Assembly: GCA_018261935.1 (NCBI GenBank)
Contig: JAGTRP010000013.1
Span: forward strand, 62,001 to 126,000
Direction of reading: 5' to 3'
Source of the DNA: Rhodocyclaceae bacterium
Lineage (GTDB): Bacteria > Pseudomonadota > Gammaproteobacteria > Burkholderiales > Rhodocyclaceae
Length of the DNA stretch: 64,000 bases
Under the pieces are notes generated by a model. The model saw nothing but the letters and a program-made list of their open reading frames with translations, was not told the DNA's origin and did not search any database. Every line of letters begins with the position of its first letter. Positions within the stretch are counted from its first letter, which is position 1. Below are positions 1-9,029 of this stretch, in pieces. The position numbers and the translations under genes were made by a program.

Positions 1-1094
1 CCGCCATGGTCGAGGCCGCCCGGTCTCCCTGCGCCCTGGAATACGATCTCGACTCCGGCGGCCGTGGCGACCGGGACGACCTGGTTTCCCCCCTGCTGTC
101 CGAAATCATCGGCTGCGAGGCGGCTACCGTGGTGAACAACAACGCCGCCGCCGTACTGCTGGCCCTGAATGCCCTGGCCCAGGGCAAGGAAGCCGTGGTT
201 TCCCGGGGCGAGCTGGTGGAAATCGGCGGCGCCTTCCGCATCCCCGACGTCATGCGCCGGGCCCAGGTGAAGCTGGTCGAAATCGGCACCACCAATCGCA
301 CCCACGCCAAGGACTACGAGGAGGCCATCGGCCCGAAGACCGCCCTCCTCATGAAGGTGCACACCAGCAACTACGCCGTCACCGGCTTCACCAAGGCGGT
401 GGAGGAAGCCGAGGTGGCGAGGATCGCCCACGCCCACGGCCTGCCCTTCCTGGTGGACCTGGGAAGCGGGACGCTGGCCGACTTCGCCGCCCACGGGCTG
501 CCCGCCGAGCCGACGCCCCAGGAGGCCCTGGCCGCCGGTGCCGACATCGTTACCTTCTCCGGCGACAAGCTCCTGGGCGGTCCCCAGGCTGGGCTCATCG
601 CCGGCCGCCGGGACTTGATCGCCAAGATCAAGAAAAATCCCCTCAAGCGGGCCTTGCGGGTGGGCAAGACCACCCTGGCCGCCCTCGAAGCCACTCTGCG
701 GCTCTACCGGGACCCGGATCGCCTGGCCGAGCGCCTGCCCACCCTGCGCCTCCTCACCCGGCCAGTGGCCGACATCGAGGCCGCCGGCCGGCGCCTCGCC
801 CCGGCCCTCCAGGAAGTGCTGGGAGAGAGCGCCACGGTGACGCTGGAAGCCTGCGCCAGCCAGATCGGCAGCGGCGCCCTGCCGGTAGAGCGCCTGCCCT
901 CGGCGGCCCTGGTGGTACGGCCCCAAGCCAAGCGCCCGGGTAAGGCCCTCCTGGCTCTGGAGACCGCCCTGCGGGGCCTGCCGGTGCCGGTCATCGGCTA
1001 TATCCGGGACGACGCCCTGTGGCTGGATCTGCGTTGCCTGGAGGCGAAGGATGAGGCCCTCCTGGCGGTCCAGTTTTCCGGCCTGGCGCCATGA
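1..1094 (+). CDS. selA: L-seryl-tRNA(Sec) selenium transferase, 5' end outside the window
   Basis: SelA is a PLP enzyme that converts seryl-tRNA(Sec) into selenocysteinyl-tRNA(Sec) using selenophosphate. The frame is open from the first bases, so the N-terminus lies upstream; about 364 of the usual 460-470 residues are visible. The fold-type I region is clear: [17 protein letters not shown], then [12 protein letters not shown], then the cofactor lysine motif [14 protein letters not shown] (Lys codon at 567-569). The stop codon overlaps the selB start (ATGA), so selA and selB are translationally coupled. The ATG at position 6 is internal to the protein and should not be taken as the start. Identity is very secure. 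Confidence 0.97.
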   Translation, partial: AMVEAARSPCALEYDLDSGGRGDRDDLVSPLLSEIIGCEAATVVNNNAAAVLLALNALAQGKEAVVSRGELVEIGGAFRIPDVMRRAQVKLVEIGTTNRTHAKDYEEAIGPKTALLMKVHTSNYAVTGFTKAVEEAEVARIAHAHGLPFLVDLGSGTLADFAAHGLPAEPTPQEALAAGADIVTFSGDKLLGGPQAGLIAGRRDLIAKIKKNPLKRALRVGKTTLAALEATLRLYRDPDRLAERLPTLRLLTRPVADIEAAGRRLAPALQEVLGESATVTLEACASQIGSGALPVERLPSAALVVRPQAKRPGKALLALETALRGLPVPVIGYIRDDALWLDLRCLEAKDEALLAVQFSGLAP

Positions 1095-2989
1095 TCGTCG
1101 GCACCGCCGGCCACATCGACCACGGCAAGACCACCCTGGTGAAGGCCCTCACCGGGGTCGATTGCGACCGCCTGAAGGAAGAGAAGTCCCGGGGCATCAC
1201 CGTCGACCTGGGCTACGCCTACACGCCCCTGCCGGACGGCGGCATCCTGGGCTTCATCGACGTGCCGGGGCACGAGAAGCTCATCCACAACATGCTGGCC
1301 GGCGCCACCGGCATCGACTTCGCCCTCCTGGTGGTGGCAGCCGACGACGGCCCCATGCCCCAGACCCGGGAGCACCTGGAGATCATCGAACTCCTGGGCA
1401 TCCGCCAGGGCGCCGTGGCCCTCACCAAGATCGATGCCGTCGGGCCGGAGCGGCTGGCGGCGGCGACGGCCGAGGTGAACGCCCTCCTGGCCGGTACGGG
1501 CCTGGCCGGGGCGCCGGTGTTCCCGGTGGCCGCTACCACTGGCACCGGCGTTGCCGAACTGCGCGCCCATCTCGACCGGGCGGCCGCCGCCCGCGGGGAA
1601 AAGGCCGTCAGCGGCAACTTCCGCCTGGCGGTGGACCGTGCCTTCACCCTGAGCGGCGTCGGCACCGTGGTCACCGGCACTGCCTTCTCCGGCCGGGTCC
1701 GGGCCGGGGACCAACTCCTCCTGTCGCCGCCGGGCAAGGCGGTGCGGGTCCGCAGCCTGCGGGTCCAGGACCGCGCCGCCGAGGAAGGGCGGGCGGGGGA
1801 GCGCATCGCCCTCGCCCTGGCCGGCATCGAGAAGGCCGAGGTGGAACGGGGCATGTGGGTCCTGGCTCCGGCCCTGCACCAGTCGGCGGGGCGCTTCGAT
1901 GCCCGCCTGCATGTCCTGGCCGGGCAGCCGCCCCTCAAGCATTGGACCCAGGTCCATGTCCATCTCGGGGCCGAGGATGTCCTCGGCCGCATCGCCCTCC
2001 TCGAAGGCGACGAGCTGCCCCCCGGCGCGGCCGGCCTGGCCCAGATTACCCTGGAGCGGGAAATTGGCGCCGTCGCCGGCGACCGCCTCATCCTGCGGGA
2101 CGCCGCTGCCCGCCGCACCCTGGGGGGCGGGCGCGTCCTCGACATCTTCCCCCCCACCCGCCACAAGCGCAGTCCCGAACGGCTGGCCATGCTGCAGGCC
2201 CTGGCCGACGACAACCCGGCAACCGCCCTGGGCCTGGCCGCCGACCGCCAGCCGGCGGGGGTGGATCTGGGCCGCTACGCCGCCAACCGCAATCTCTCCC
2301 CGGACGAACTGGCGGAACTCTGTTCCCGGCTGGCGCTGACCACCGTCGCCGGGATCGGCTTTTCCTCCGGCCGCTGGCGGGAATTGGCAGACAGGCTGCT
2401 GGCGGCCCTGGCCGCCGAACACGAACGCGCCCCGGACATGCCGGGGGTCGAGCGCGACCGCCTGCGCCGTCTCACCCTGCCGGCCCTGGCCCGGCCCGCC
2501 TTCGACATCCTGGCCGAGCAGCTGCTGACAGACGGCCGCATCGCCCGCAGCAACGCCTGGCTCCACCTGCCCGAACACCGGGTCCAGCTCGACGCCGGCG
2601 ACCGGGACCTGTGGCTGACCCTGAAGCCCCTCCTCGACGCCGCCCCCTACAACCCGCCCAGGGTGCGGGACGTGGCCCGGGCTACCGGCATCGGCGAAGA
2701 TCGCGTCCGCACCCTCTTCAAGCGGGTGGCCCGCTTCGGCGAAAGTTATCCGGTGGCCCACGACCATTACTTCACGGCCGCCGCGGTGGCGGACCTCGCC
2801 CACCGGGTTGCCGGCCTCTGCGACCGGGACGGCATCGCCCGGGCCGCCGCCCTGCGGGACGAGATCGGCGGCGGGCGCAAGGTCGCCATCCAGATCCTCG
2901 AATTCTTCGACCGCATCGGCTACACCCGGCGGGTCCGGGACAACCATGTCCTGCGCGGCGAGGCCGGCCGGGGGATAGAATTCTTATGA
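1091..2989 (+). CDS. selB: Selenocysteine-specific elongation factor SelB
   Basis: SelB is the EF-Tu-like GTPase that carries Sec-tRNA(Sec) to UGA codons marked by a SECIS hairpin. The 632-residue product has the G1 motif GHIDHGKTT at residues 7-15, the switch region [12 protein letters not shown]3 [13 protein letters not shown] and G4 LTKID, followed by EF-Tu-like domains 2 and 3 and C-terminal winged helices that bind the SECIS RNA. Length is normal for bacteria. It starts inside the selA stop codon. selC lies 645 bases downstream, so both protein factors and the tRNA are close together; SelD and any selenoprotein must lie elsewhere. Confidence 0.97.
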   Translation: MIVGTAGHIDHGKTTLVKALTGVDCDRLKEEKSRGITVDLGYAYTPLPDGGILGFIDVPGHEKLIHNMLAGATGIDFALLVVAADDGPMPQTREHLEIIELLGIRQGAVALTKIDAVGPERLAAATAEVNALLAGTGLAGAPVFPVAATTGTGVAELRAHLDRAAAARGEKAVSGNFRLAVDRAFTLSGVGTVVTGTAFSGRVRAGDQLLLSPPGKAVRVRSLRVQDRAAEEGRAGERIALALAGIEKAEVERGMWVLAPALHQSAGRFDARLHVLAGQPPLKHWTQVHVHLGAEDVLGRIALLEGDELPPGAAGLAQITLEREIGAVAGDRLILRDAAARRTLGGGRVLDIFPPTRHKRSPERLAMLQALADDNPATALGLAADRQPAGVDLGRYAANRNLSPDELAELCSRLALTTVAGIGFSSGRWRELADRLLAALAAEHERAPDMPGVERDRLRRLTLPALARPAFDILAEQLLTDGRIARSNAWLHLPEHRVQLDAGDRDLWLTLKPLLDAAPYNPPRVRDVARATGIGEDRVRTLFKRVARFGESYPVAHDHYFTAAAVADLAHRVAGLCDRDGIARAAALRDEIGGGRKVAIQILEFFDRIGYTRRVRDNHVLRGEAGRGIEFL

Positions 2990-3044
2990 CGACAACTTGA
3001 TGCCGCCGGCGCGGTCAGATCGCATGCCCCCCCAGGAGACGACA

Positions 3045-3569
3045 ATGCATTCCAGAATCCCGAACAAGATGCTGCATGCCGCCGCTTTCGCCGCCCTGCT
3101 CTCGGCCTGCGCCACCACGCCCCCCGGGGGCGTCTCCGCCAAGCTCGAACCGCGCTCCGGCAGCGCCGTGACCGGCACCGTCACCTTCACGCCGGTCGGG
3201 GAAAACACCCGTGTCCAGGCCGATGTCCGGGGGCTGACGCCGGGCGAGCACGGCTTCCATGTCCATGAGGCAGGCGACTGCAGCGCCCCGGACGCCAGCA
3301 GCGCCAAGGGCCACTTCAACCCCGCCGGCAAGGCCCACGGCCACTACACCGCCGCCGACCATCACGCCGGCGACATCCCCAACCTGATCGCGGACAAGAA
3401 CGGCAACGCCAGGTACGACATGGAAGTGCCCCGCCTCCACCTCGCCACCGGCCCCGTCGGCATCATCGGCCGCAGCATCGTCGTCCATGCCGATCCGGAT
3501 GACTACAAGTCCCAGCCCGCCGGCAATTCCGGCAAGCGGGTTGCCTGCGGGGTGATCGTGAAGCGCTGA
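3045..3569 (+). CDS. sodC: Cu/Zn superoxide dismutase, probable lipoprotein
   Basis: This enzyme dismutates superoxide in the periplasm. The start at 3045 is chosen because AGGAG precedes it by 6 bases and it gives a compact lipoprotein signal ending in the lipobox LSAC at about residue 19; an in-frame ATG at 2997 would add 16 unlikely residues. The copper and zinc ligands are visible: HVH in GFHVHEAGDC, His in GHFNP, the AHGH and HHAGD histidines with the zinc aspartate, and VVHADPDDY near the end. GDC and VACGV supply the structural disulfide. The mature part has normal SodC length. It sits between selB and selC, an unusual place for it. Confidence 0.93.
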   Translation: MHSRIPNKMLHAAAFAALLSACATTPPGGVSAKLEPRSGSAVTGTVTFTPVGENTRVQADVRGLTPGEHGFHVHEAGDCSAPDASSAKGHFNPAGKAHGHYTAADHHAGDIPNLIADKNGNARYDMEVPRLHLATGPVGIIGRSIVVHADPDDYKSQPAGNSGKRVACGVIVKR

Positions 3570-3576
3570 GTTTCCC

Positions 3577-3599
3577 GGCGCGGGCACCACGCCCGCGCC
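3577..3599 (+). terminator. Stem-loop after sodC
   Basis: A perfect 9-bp GC stem (GGCGCGGGC / GCCCGCGCC) with a 5-base loop lies 8 bases after the sodC stop and 36 bases before selC. It has no U-run, so it may end or stabilise the selAB-sodC transcript rather than act as a classical intrinsic terminator. Confidence 0.45.
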
Positions 3600-3634
3600 A
3601 TTCCGGGTTATCCTCACAGCCCGGCGCAACAGAC

Positions 3635-3730
3635 GGAAGAGATCGTTCCCCGGTGGGACGGCCGGTCTTCAAAACCGGCGGGGCTCGTCAGACGAGCCTT
3701 GGTAGGTTCGACTCCTGCTCTCTTCCGCCA
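3635..3730 (+). tRNA. selC: tRNA-Sec (anticodon UCA)
   Basis: This 96-nt gene encodes its own CCA end. It shows the features specific to bacterial tRNA-Sec: an 8-bp acceptor stem (GGAAGAGA with TCTCTTCC), an extended D stem, the anticodon loop CTTCAAA with TCA at 3669-3671, a long variable arm (GGGGCTCGTCAGACGAGCC) and the T-arm GGTTCGACTCC. It resembles E. coli selC closely in layout. It decodes UGA as selenocysteine with SelB, and its presence beside selAB shows that the organism makes selenoproteins. Confidence 0.98.
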
Positions 3731-4560
3731 ATCACCATCCACCGCGTTCCGATAATGTCCGAAACCCCTAGAACTCCTGGTTTTCGGTAAATCGTCATCC
3801 GGGCCGTTCCAATATTTCCCTATTGCATCGGAAGTCCTATTTGAGCCTCGGCATCAAGGCTCTGTGCTGGATGGCTTTAACCTGCTGCGATACAATATTG
3901 CATTCCGATGGCATTAAACAATGATTGCCAAGTGTTAGATATTAGTTAGGCGGTAATGCAAGTGTCTATTTCATGTCTTAAGTGTAAAGCTCTTGGAGCG
4001 GTAATCGCAGTTGCCTTGTTGAATGGCTGTGCCTCTACCAGCCAACCAACAATAACTGGTCAAGGCACATACGCCGTAACTGTGGATAGTGCCCCTGATG
4101 GGGTATCTGCTCACGAATATGCCTATCGCGTAGGAGTTGAAACGTGTGCTTCTCGCGGGAAAAACGTTCGGTTGGCAAACAAATCGTCCACTAAAGAATT
4201 GCCCACCAGGACGTGGTTTGGCATGGAGGCAAGGACTAATATTACTTTCCAATGTGTATGAAGCGCCAATCCGCACCAGGAATGCGGATATGGCGCAGCC
4301 TTGGGCCCAGGAGTTAATGCCAGCCTTGCGGGCCCGGCAGGGCCTGCTCTCTCCGTCAGCATCCCCAGCCCGCCTCCCCTCGCTGTCGGAAATTTTTACA
4401 TTCCGCCGCCGCATCAAAATGGGATAGGCCGCTGTCAAACCCGTCAATGACCATGGCACGCCGGGCGCCTGTTGCGATGGGAATTGCCCGAAACCCCGCC
4501 AAAGCCGTCGGAATTTATTACAGTAAGCTCGTAGCCGGCCCGGCAGCCATATCTAATTGA
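3731..4560. other. A+T-richer patch immediately 3' of selC
   Basis: Base composition changes visibly right after the tRNA: runs such as TACAATATTG and ATATTAGTTAGG contrast with the GC-rich DNA on both sides. Apart from the small lipoprotein gene at 3956-4261, I see no gene in this stretch; 4262-4584 holds only scattered short frames. selC is a classic integration site for genomic islands, so this could be a remnant of one. I found no integrase and no duplicated tRNA 3' end. Confidence 0.4.
3956..4261 (+). CDS. Small putative lipoprotein of unknown function
   Basis: The 101-residue product begins with a hydrophobic signal segment ending in the lipobox LLNGC, followed by STSQPT, so an outer-membrane or periplasmic lipoprotein is likely. 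The remainder is polar with two further cysteines (ETCASRG and FQCV at the C-terminus) that could pair. I recognise no family. AGGCGG lies just before the ATG, and TACAAT at 3891-3896 could be a -10 element. Codon and base use are A+T-richer than in the neighbouring genes, which suggests acquired DNA. The signal peptide supports its being a real gene. Confidence 0.6.
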   Translation: MQVSISCLKCKALGAVIAVALLNGCASTSQPTITGQGTYAVTVDSAPDGVSAHEYAYRVGVETCASRGKNVRLANKSSTKELPTRTWFGMEARTNITFQCV

Positions 4561-4584
4561 CTGATTATTTGGCACTTCTACCGG

Positions 4585-4600
4585 TGGCACCGTCTGTGCT
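4585..4600 (+). promoter_or_regulatory. Sigma-54 (RpoN)-type promoter of the PEP-CTERM gene
   Basis: The sequence TGGCACcgtctgTGCT matches the -24/-12 consensus TGGCACR-N4-TTGCW, with the GG and GC dinucleotides spaced exactly as required; only the R and the first T of the -12 element differ. The predicted start of transcription is near 4611, leaving a leader of about 30 bases before the ATG at 4642. PEP-CTERM genes in exopolysaccharide-forming betaproteobacteria are known to be RpoN-dependent through PrsK/PrsR. Confidence 0.65.
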
Positions 4601-4641
4601 TATGGGGAGTCGATTTCCACCGTCCTCGAAGGAGAGCATCG

Positions 4642-5280
4642 ATGAACAGCGTATTGCGGCAAACCACCCTGGCCGTGGCGGCCCTCGTCTCCATGGCTGC
4701 CGCTCCCATGGCCCAGGCGACCGTCTTTTCCATTACGGATACCGCCTTCGTTCCCGACGGCGGCTACGGCAAGCACCATTGCCAGAAGCGGAATACCCTG
4801 CTCGATGTGCGCTTCGATACCTCCGGATTCTCGGCGCAGACTTTCTCCCTCGATAGGGTCGGCGCTTCCAGGACCTTCGACTTCGGCACCGTCGATCTGA
4901 AGGAGCCCGATGCCTGGGGCTGCATCGATGTCGGCGGAATCCGCAACCTCGACGTGCTGGCTGCCCTCACTTTCTCCGACCCCGTCGGCATGAGCTCGAC
5001 CGTAAAGGTTTTCGGCCACGGCGCGCCCCACATCGGCCCGGCCAACGACCCGGACGTGGGCTATGTCCTCACCTGGAAACCGACCCTGGTGCATTTCGGA
5101 GACCGGGGCCTGTTCGAGATCAGGCTCTCCAACCTCTTCTTCTACGAAACCGGCCCCTTCAAGACGGAAACCGCCACCATCACCCTGAAACGGGGGGAGG
5201 TGCCGGAGCCCGGTACCGTGGCCCTGTTCGGCCTAGCCCTCGCCGGCATCGGCCTGACCAGGCGCAGGCGCGCCCCGTGA
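4642..5280 (+). CDS. PEP-CTERM sorting domain protein
   Basis: This is a secreted protein of 212 residues. It has an N-terminal Sec signal (about residues 1-27, ending AQA) and a textbook C-terminal sorting signal: VPEPG, then a transmembrane helix, then RRRR at the very end. In this family an exosortase cuts at the PEP motif during export, typically for biofilm or floc matrix proteins. The central part (KHHCQKRN, WGCIDVGG) has two cysteines and no domain I recognise. GGAG precedes the ATG. The exosortase and polysaccharide genes are not in this window. It appears to be transcribed alone from the sigma-54-type promoter upstream. Confidence 0.9.
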   Translation: MNSVLRQTTLAVAALVSMAAAPMAQATVFSITDTAFVPDGGYGKHHCQKRNTLLDVRFDTSGFSAQTFSLDRVGASRTFDFGTVDLKEPDAWGCIDVGGIRNLDVLAALTFSDPVGMSSTVKVFGHGAPHIGPANDPDVGYVLTWKPTLVHFGDRGLFEIRLSNLFFYETGPFKTETATITLKRGEVPEPGTVALFGLALAGIGLTRRRRAP

Positions 5281-5302
5281 CGCACCGGGGTCGGTGGGGA
5301 GC

Positions 5303-5698
5303 CTAGCGCGAGGCCGCGCTGAACTCTCCATCGATGTAGTACCAGCGCCCGCCTTCCCGCCGGAAACGGCTGGTCTCGTGCAGGCGCTGGCCCCGCCCGC
5401 CGACCCGGTAGCGGGCGACGAATTCCACCAGGGCATGGTCGTCGTCGAGGGGCTGGTGGCGCTTCACCTCCAGCCCCAGCCATTTGGGCGCCGGCTCGCC
5501 GGCCAGGTCCAGCTTTTCGGGCCGGGTGGCCGGGTCCCAGGTGGCGAGCAGATAGTCTTCCAGCCCCAACACGTAGGCACTGTAGCGGGAGCGCATGAGG
5601 GCTTCCGCCGTCGCCGCCGGCAGCCCGCCATGGGCGGGGCCGCAGCAGGCGGCGTAGGCCTTGCCGCTGCCGCAGGGGCAGGGGTCCGCCGCCTTCAC
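5303..5698 (-). CDS. YchJ-family protein with SEC-C zinc motif
   Basis: The 131-residue product belongs to the UPF0225/YchJ family. The N-terminal SEC-C motif CPCGSGKAYAACCG (residues 7-20) is a zinc-binding knuckle, followed by the typical ALMRSRYSAYVLG and an NTF2-like alpha/beta body ending RWYYIDGEF. Cellular role is unknown in this family. It starts with GTG overlapping the rdgC stop (GTGA), so it is coupled to rdgC as the last gene of that run. Confidence 0.88.
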   Translation of the reverse strand: MKAADPCPCGSGKAYAACCGPAHGGLPAATAEALMRSRYSAYVLGLEDYLLATWDPATRPEKLDLAGEPAPKWLGLEVKRHQPLDDDHALVEFVARYRVGGRGQRLHETSRFRREGGRWYYIDGEFSAASR

Positions 5699-6600
5699 TG
5701 GGCTTCGATGATCTCGCCGCCCAGGGCCTCCAGGAGGTCGGGCAGGAAGCGGGCGAGTTCGCCGGTCATGAGGGCGAAGTCGGCATCGAACTGCTCGTCC
5801 GCCACCTCGGCGTTCTTCTCGGCCTCTTCCTTGAGGAGGTCGAGGAAGGTGAGGCGCTTGATTTCCAGCTTCTCGGTGAGGATGAAGGAAATGCGGTCGG
5901 CCCAAGTGAGCGCCAGGCGGGTCGGCAGCTTGCCGGATGCCAGGTGGTCCTTGACGTCGCTGCCTTCCAGGGGGTGGCGGACGTAGCGCACGGCGGCCTT
6001 CTCCTCCCCCACCGCCTTGAGTTCGCAATCCCGGTCGATGGTAAAGCCCGCCGGGCCTTCGCCGGAGGCCAGCCAGTCGGCCATGGCCGAGGTCGGGGAA
6101 AGCTGGGTCTTGACCAGGGCGAGGGGGAAATCGTCCAGGGACCAGCGCAGGTGCTCGAGGACCTCCTCGGCCTTGGCCGGGCTGGCGGCGTCCACGCACA
6201 GCCAGCCGGCGGCGGGATCGGCCCAGACGAAGGTCTTGCGCCGCCGGGTGAAGGCCCGGGGCATCAGTTCCTCGGCCACCCGTTCCCGCAGCTCCTTCAT
6301 TTGCTTGCGGCCCGGCTTGTAGCCCTGCTGGGCTTCCATTTCCTCGGCCCGCTCCTGGGCCACCTGGTTGACGACGGAGGACGGCAGGAGGCGCTGCTCC
6401 ACCGCCAGGGCGAAGAGCCACTGCCGGTTGAGGCTGTGCACGAGGGCACCGTCGCCCCGGGGAGAGACCCAGCCCCGGGAGAGGGGCTCGTTGCTCGGGC
6501 AGGGCACGAAGGGGCCGCGGCCCAGCTGCTCCTCAAGGGCAGCCAGGTCGATGTTCCAGGGGGTGGGCAGGCGGTAGATCTGCAGGTTTCTGAACCACAT
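5695..6600 (-). CDS. rdgC: Recombination-associated protein RdgC
   Basis: RdgC forms a ring-shaped dimer on double-stranded DNA and limits RecA access to DNA ends and replication forks. The product (301 residues, family norm about 300) begins MWFRNLQIYRL and contains the conserved blocks CPSNEPLSRGWVSP, RKTFVWADP and DFPLALVKTQLSPTSAMADWL. The helical C-terminus is rich in Glu and Leu. It is co-directional with a small unknown gene upstream and with the YchJ-like gene that overlaps its stop codon. Confidence 0.95.
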   Translation of the reverse strand: MWFRNLQIYRLPTPWNIDLAALEEQLGRGPFVPCPSNEPLSRGWVSPRGDGALVHSLNRQWLFALAVEQRLLPSSVVNQVAQERAEEMEAQQGYKPGRKQMKELRERVAEELMPRAFTRRRKTFVWADPAAGWLCVDAASPAKAEEVLEHLRWSLDDFPLALVKTQLSPTSAMADWLASGEGPAGFTIDRDCELKAVGEEKAAVRYVRHPLEGSDVKDHLASGKLPTRLALTWADRISFILTEKLEIKRLTFLDLLKEEAEKNAEVADEQFDADFALMTGELARFLPDLLEALGGEIIEAQ

Positions 6601-6610
6601 TCGTTTTTTC

Positions 6611-6886
6611 TCAGAAGAGGGTGTTGACCACGCAGCGGTCGCGCTGCACGAGGGCTTCCAGGCCTTTCAGGGCTTCGACGGTGGAGCCGTGCTTCCCGGC
6701 ATAGGCGAGGAATTCCTCCAGGGCCAGGGGGAGGGGATGGTCGCTGTCGGTCCACTCGGCCTCGAACTTTTCCCGGGTATAGCGGCTGGTCCCCAGCCGG
6801 CCGGGCTTCAGGGCCACCAGCCGGACGTTCTTCCCATCGTGGCGGATGACGATGGCTCTCATGCCTTGGGAGTTGGAGACTAGCAT
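6611..6886 (-). CDS. Conserved small protein of unknown function
   Basis: This 91-residue reading frame lies 10 bases upstream of rdgC and is probably in the same transcript. It has no signal peptide or membrane segment; the N-terminus (MRAIVIRHDGKNVRLVALKPGRLGTSRY) looks like a beta-rich fold and the C-terminal half is helical. The start could also be the internal Met at residue 9. I do not recognise the family. The frame is more regular than its antisense alternatives, which supports it being a gene. Confidence 0.6.
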   Translation of the reverse strand: MLVSNSQGMRAIVIRHDGKNVRLVALKPGRLGTSRYTREKFEAEWTDSDHPLPLALEEFLAYAGKHGSTVEALKGLEALVQRDRCVVNTLF

Positions 6887-7060
6887 TGCTTACATCCTGA
6901 ATCAGTCGCGGGCGAGAGTGTAGCGGTTTTTGCGGGACTGCAGACTTGACCCTGTGATCCCCTTGCCGAGCTTATGCGTCCCTCCGGTCAAAACCGTATG
7001 TTCCGGCCAGCCTATGGAATCTAATCTTTCAAGATTGTCGACTGTGAAGGAGAACGCATC

Positions 7061-8461
7061 ATGGGCCAGATTGACCAAGCGGCCTGGCAGGCCTTTCAAG
7101 CGGATTTGAGAGGAGAAGCAATCGTGCCGGGAGATCCCGGTTACGACCAGGCGCGGACGGTGTGGAACGCCATGATCGACCGGAAACCGGCTGCCATCGT
7201 GCGCTGCCGTGGTACGGCCGATGTCATCCAGGCGGTGAATTTTGCCCGACAGCAGAATCTGCTCCTTGCGGTCCGGGGTGGCGGACACAATATTGCCGGC
7301 AATGCCGTCTGCACCGATGGCCTGGTCATCGATTTCTCTGCGATGCGTTCGGTGCAGGTCGATCCACAAAGCCGCCGGGCCTATGTCGAACCCGGCGCCA
7401 CGCTGGCGGACTTCGACCACGAGGCCCAGGCTTTCGGGCTTGCGACGCCGCTGGGGATCAACTCCACCACGGGGGTTTCAGGACTGACACTGGGCGGTGG
7501 ATTCGGCTGGCTCACCCGCAAACACGGCCTCTCCATCGATAACCTGATCTCGGCGGAAGTGGTGACAGCCGATGGGCAGCGCATCATGGCGAGCCGCACC
7601 GAGCACCCGGACCTGTTCTGGGCCTTGCGCGGCGGGGGTGGAAATTTCGGCGTGGTCACCCGATTCGAGTTTCAGCTCCACCCGGTAGGCCCCGAGGTGC
7701 TCGCCGGACTGATCGTTTTTCCCTTCGCCGACGCCCGTAGGGTACTGGAGCAATATCGGGCCTTCGTGCAGACCATGCCCGACGAACTTTGCGTCTGGGC
7801 CTTGCTGCGCCCCGCCCCGCCGCTGCCCTTCCTGCCGGTTGAAGTTCACGGCCAGCCGGTTGCGGTGCTGGCGGTTTGCCATGCGGGCGATCCGGCCGAC
7901 GGCCAACGCCTGATTGCACCGCTGCGCAGCTTCGCCAAAGCCCACGGCGAGCATCTGGGCATGATGCCTTACCGGTCATGGCAGCAAGCCTTCGACCCGC
8001 TGCTCACGGCCGGCGCCCGCAATTACTGGAAGACCCATAACTTCACCCAACTCGCCGACGGAGTACTGGACACCATCCTCCAATATGCAGGCCAGCTGCC
8101 TTCGGGCCAATGCGAGATCTTCATTGGCCTCCTGGGCGGCGCGGCCGGCCGGATCGCGCCGGATGCCACGGCCTACACTCAGCGGGACGCCTTGTTTGTG
8201 ATGAACGTACATGCCCGCTGGGATTCTCCCGGGCAAGACGCGGCGTGCAGGGACTGGTCGAGAAACATCTTCCGCGAAACGGAGCGCTACGCCAGCGATG
8301 GCGCCTACGTGAATTTCCTCACCGAAGACGAGGCGGCGCGGGTAGCGTCGGCTTATGGGAGCAATTACGTCCGCCTGGCTCATATCAAGAGCCTTTACGA
8401 TCCAGGCAACACCTTCCGCGTCAATCAGAACATCGCCCCGAGTTCATCGTCGCCCCCCTGA
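7061..8461 (+). CDS. FAD-binding oxidoreductase, berberine-bridge-enzyme type
   Basis: The 466-residue protein combines a PCMH-type FAD domain (about residues 45-215) with a C-terminal BBE segment (YVNFLTEDEAARV ... YGSNYVRLAHIKSLYDPGNTF). RGGGHNIAGN supplies the histidine that usually carries FAD covalently. The second attachment cysteine of bicovalent members is absent; GVSGLTLGGGFGWL stands in its place, so a single covalent link is likely. Family members oxidise sugars, phenolics or alkaloid-like substrates; the substrate here cannot be told. GGAG precedes the ATG. No signal peptide is visible. It is transcribed alone. Confidence 0.88.
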   Translation: MGQIDQAAWQAFQADLRGEAIVPGDPGYDQARTVWNAMIDRKPAAIVRCRGTADVIQAVNFARQQNLLLAVRGGGHNIAGNAVCTDGLVIDFSAMRSVQVDPQSRRAYVEPGATLADFDHEAQAFGLATPLGINSTTGVSGLTLGGGFGWLTRKHGLSIDNLISAEVVTADGQRIMASRTEHPDLFWALRGGGGNFGVVTRFEFQLHPVGPEVLAGLIVFPFADARRVLEQYRAFVQTMPDELCVWALLRPAPPLPFLPVEVHGQPVAVLAVCHAGDPADGQRLIAPLRSFAKAHGEHLGMMPYRSWQQAFDPLLTAGARNYWKTHNFTQLADGVLDTILQYAGQLPSGQCEIFIGLLGGAAGRIAPDATAYTQRDALFVMNVHARWDSPGQDAACRDWSRNIFRETERYASDGAYVNFLTEDEAARVASAYGSNYVRLAHIKSLYDPGNTFRVNQNIAPSSSSPP

Positions 8462-8563
8462 GCCACGGCCCGCTGGCAACCCAGGTTCTGGTCTGCATTG
8501 CCACCTGCCCCCGCGAGCCCAGCCGCCCGGCGATTCACGCTAGAATGCGGCGAGGAGGTTTCC

Positions 8564-9007
8564 ATGAATCTGGAATGGTGGCAGTGGGTGGTGGGCGGCA
8601 TCGTGCTGGTGATCGCCGAACTGGCGGTGCCGGCCTTCTTCATCATCTGGTTCGGGCTCGGCGCCCTGCTGGTGGGCGTGGTCATGTTCCTCGCCCCGGC
8701 CCTGACCACCACCGCCCAATTGAGCCTGTGGATGGTCGCCTCGGTGGCCATGGTCATCCTCTGGTTCCGCATCTTCAAGGCGAGCTATTACAAGACCCGC
8801 ATCGGCAGCGCCGGCGGGGAGGCCATCGGCGAGATCGGCCTCCTGGTGGGAGCGATCGCGCCCTTCGAGCGCGGCCGGGTGCGCTTTCAGCGCCCGGTGC
8901 TGGGGGCCGAGGAGTGGGAGTGCCTGGCCGAGACCGCCATTGCCGCCGGCGAGCGGGTCAAGGTGGTGGCCATCGAAGGCAGCTTCCTGAAGGTGGCCAA
9001 GGTCTGA
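8564..9007 (+). CDS. NfeD-family membrane protein
   Basis: The short NfeD form of 147 residues has an N-terminal block of two or three membrane helices (residues about 7-30, 33-50, 54-72), followed by a soluble OB-fold NfeD domain (GEIGLLVGAIAPFERGRVRF ... GERVKVVAIEGSFLKV). A strong ribosome site (GAGGAGGT) fixes the start. Such proteins partner with SPFH proteins, and the gene is followed 22 bases later by the paraslipin gene. Together they are thought to organise membrane microdomains or quality control. Confidence 0.9.
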   Translation: MNLEWWQWVVGGIVLVIAELAVPAFFIIWFGLGALLVGVVMFLAPALTTTAQLSLWMVASVAMVILWFRIFKASYYKTRIGSAGGEAIGEIGLLVGAIAPFERGRVRFQRPVLGAEEWECLAETAIAAGERVKVVAIEGSFLKVAKV

Positions 9008-9029
9008 TTTCGAAAACAGGAGAAAATCC

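Noticed and set aside
998-2947. 649-codon minus-strand frame opposite selB
   Set aside because: Antisense shadow; selB motifs are unambiguous on the plus strand.
2997-3044. Longer sodC start at 2997
   Set aside because: It would place 16 polar residues before the lipoprotein signal; the ATG at 3045 has a good ribosome site.
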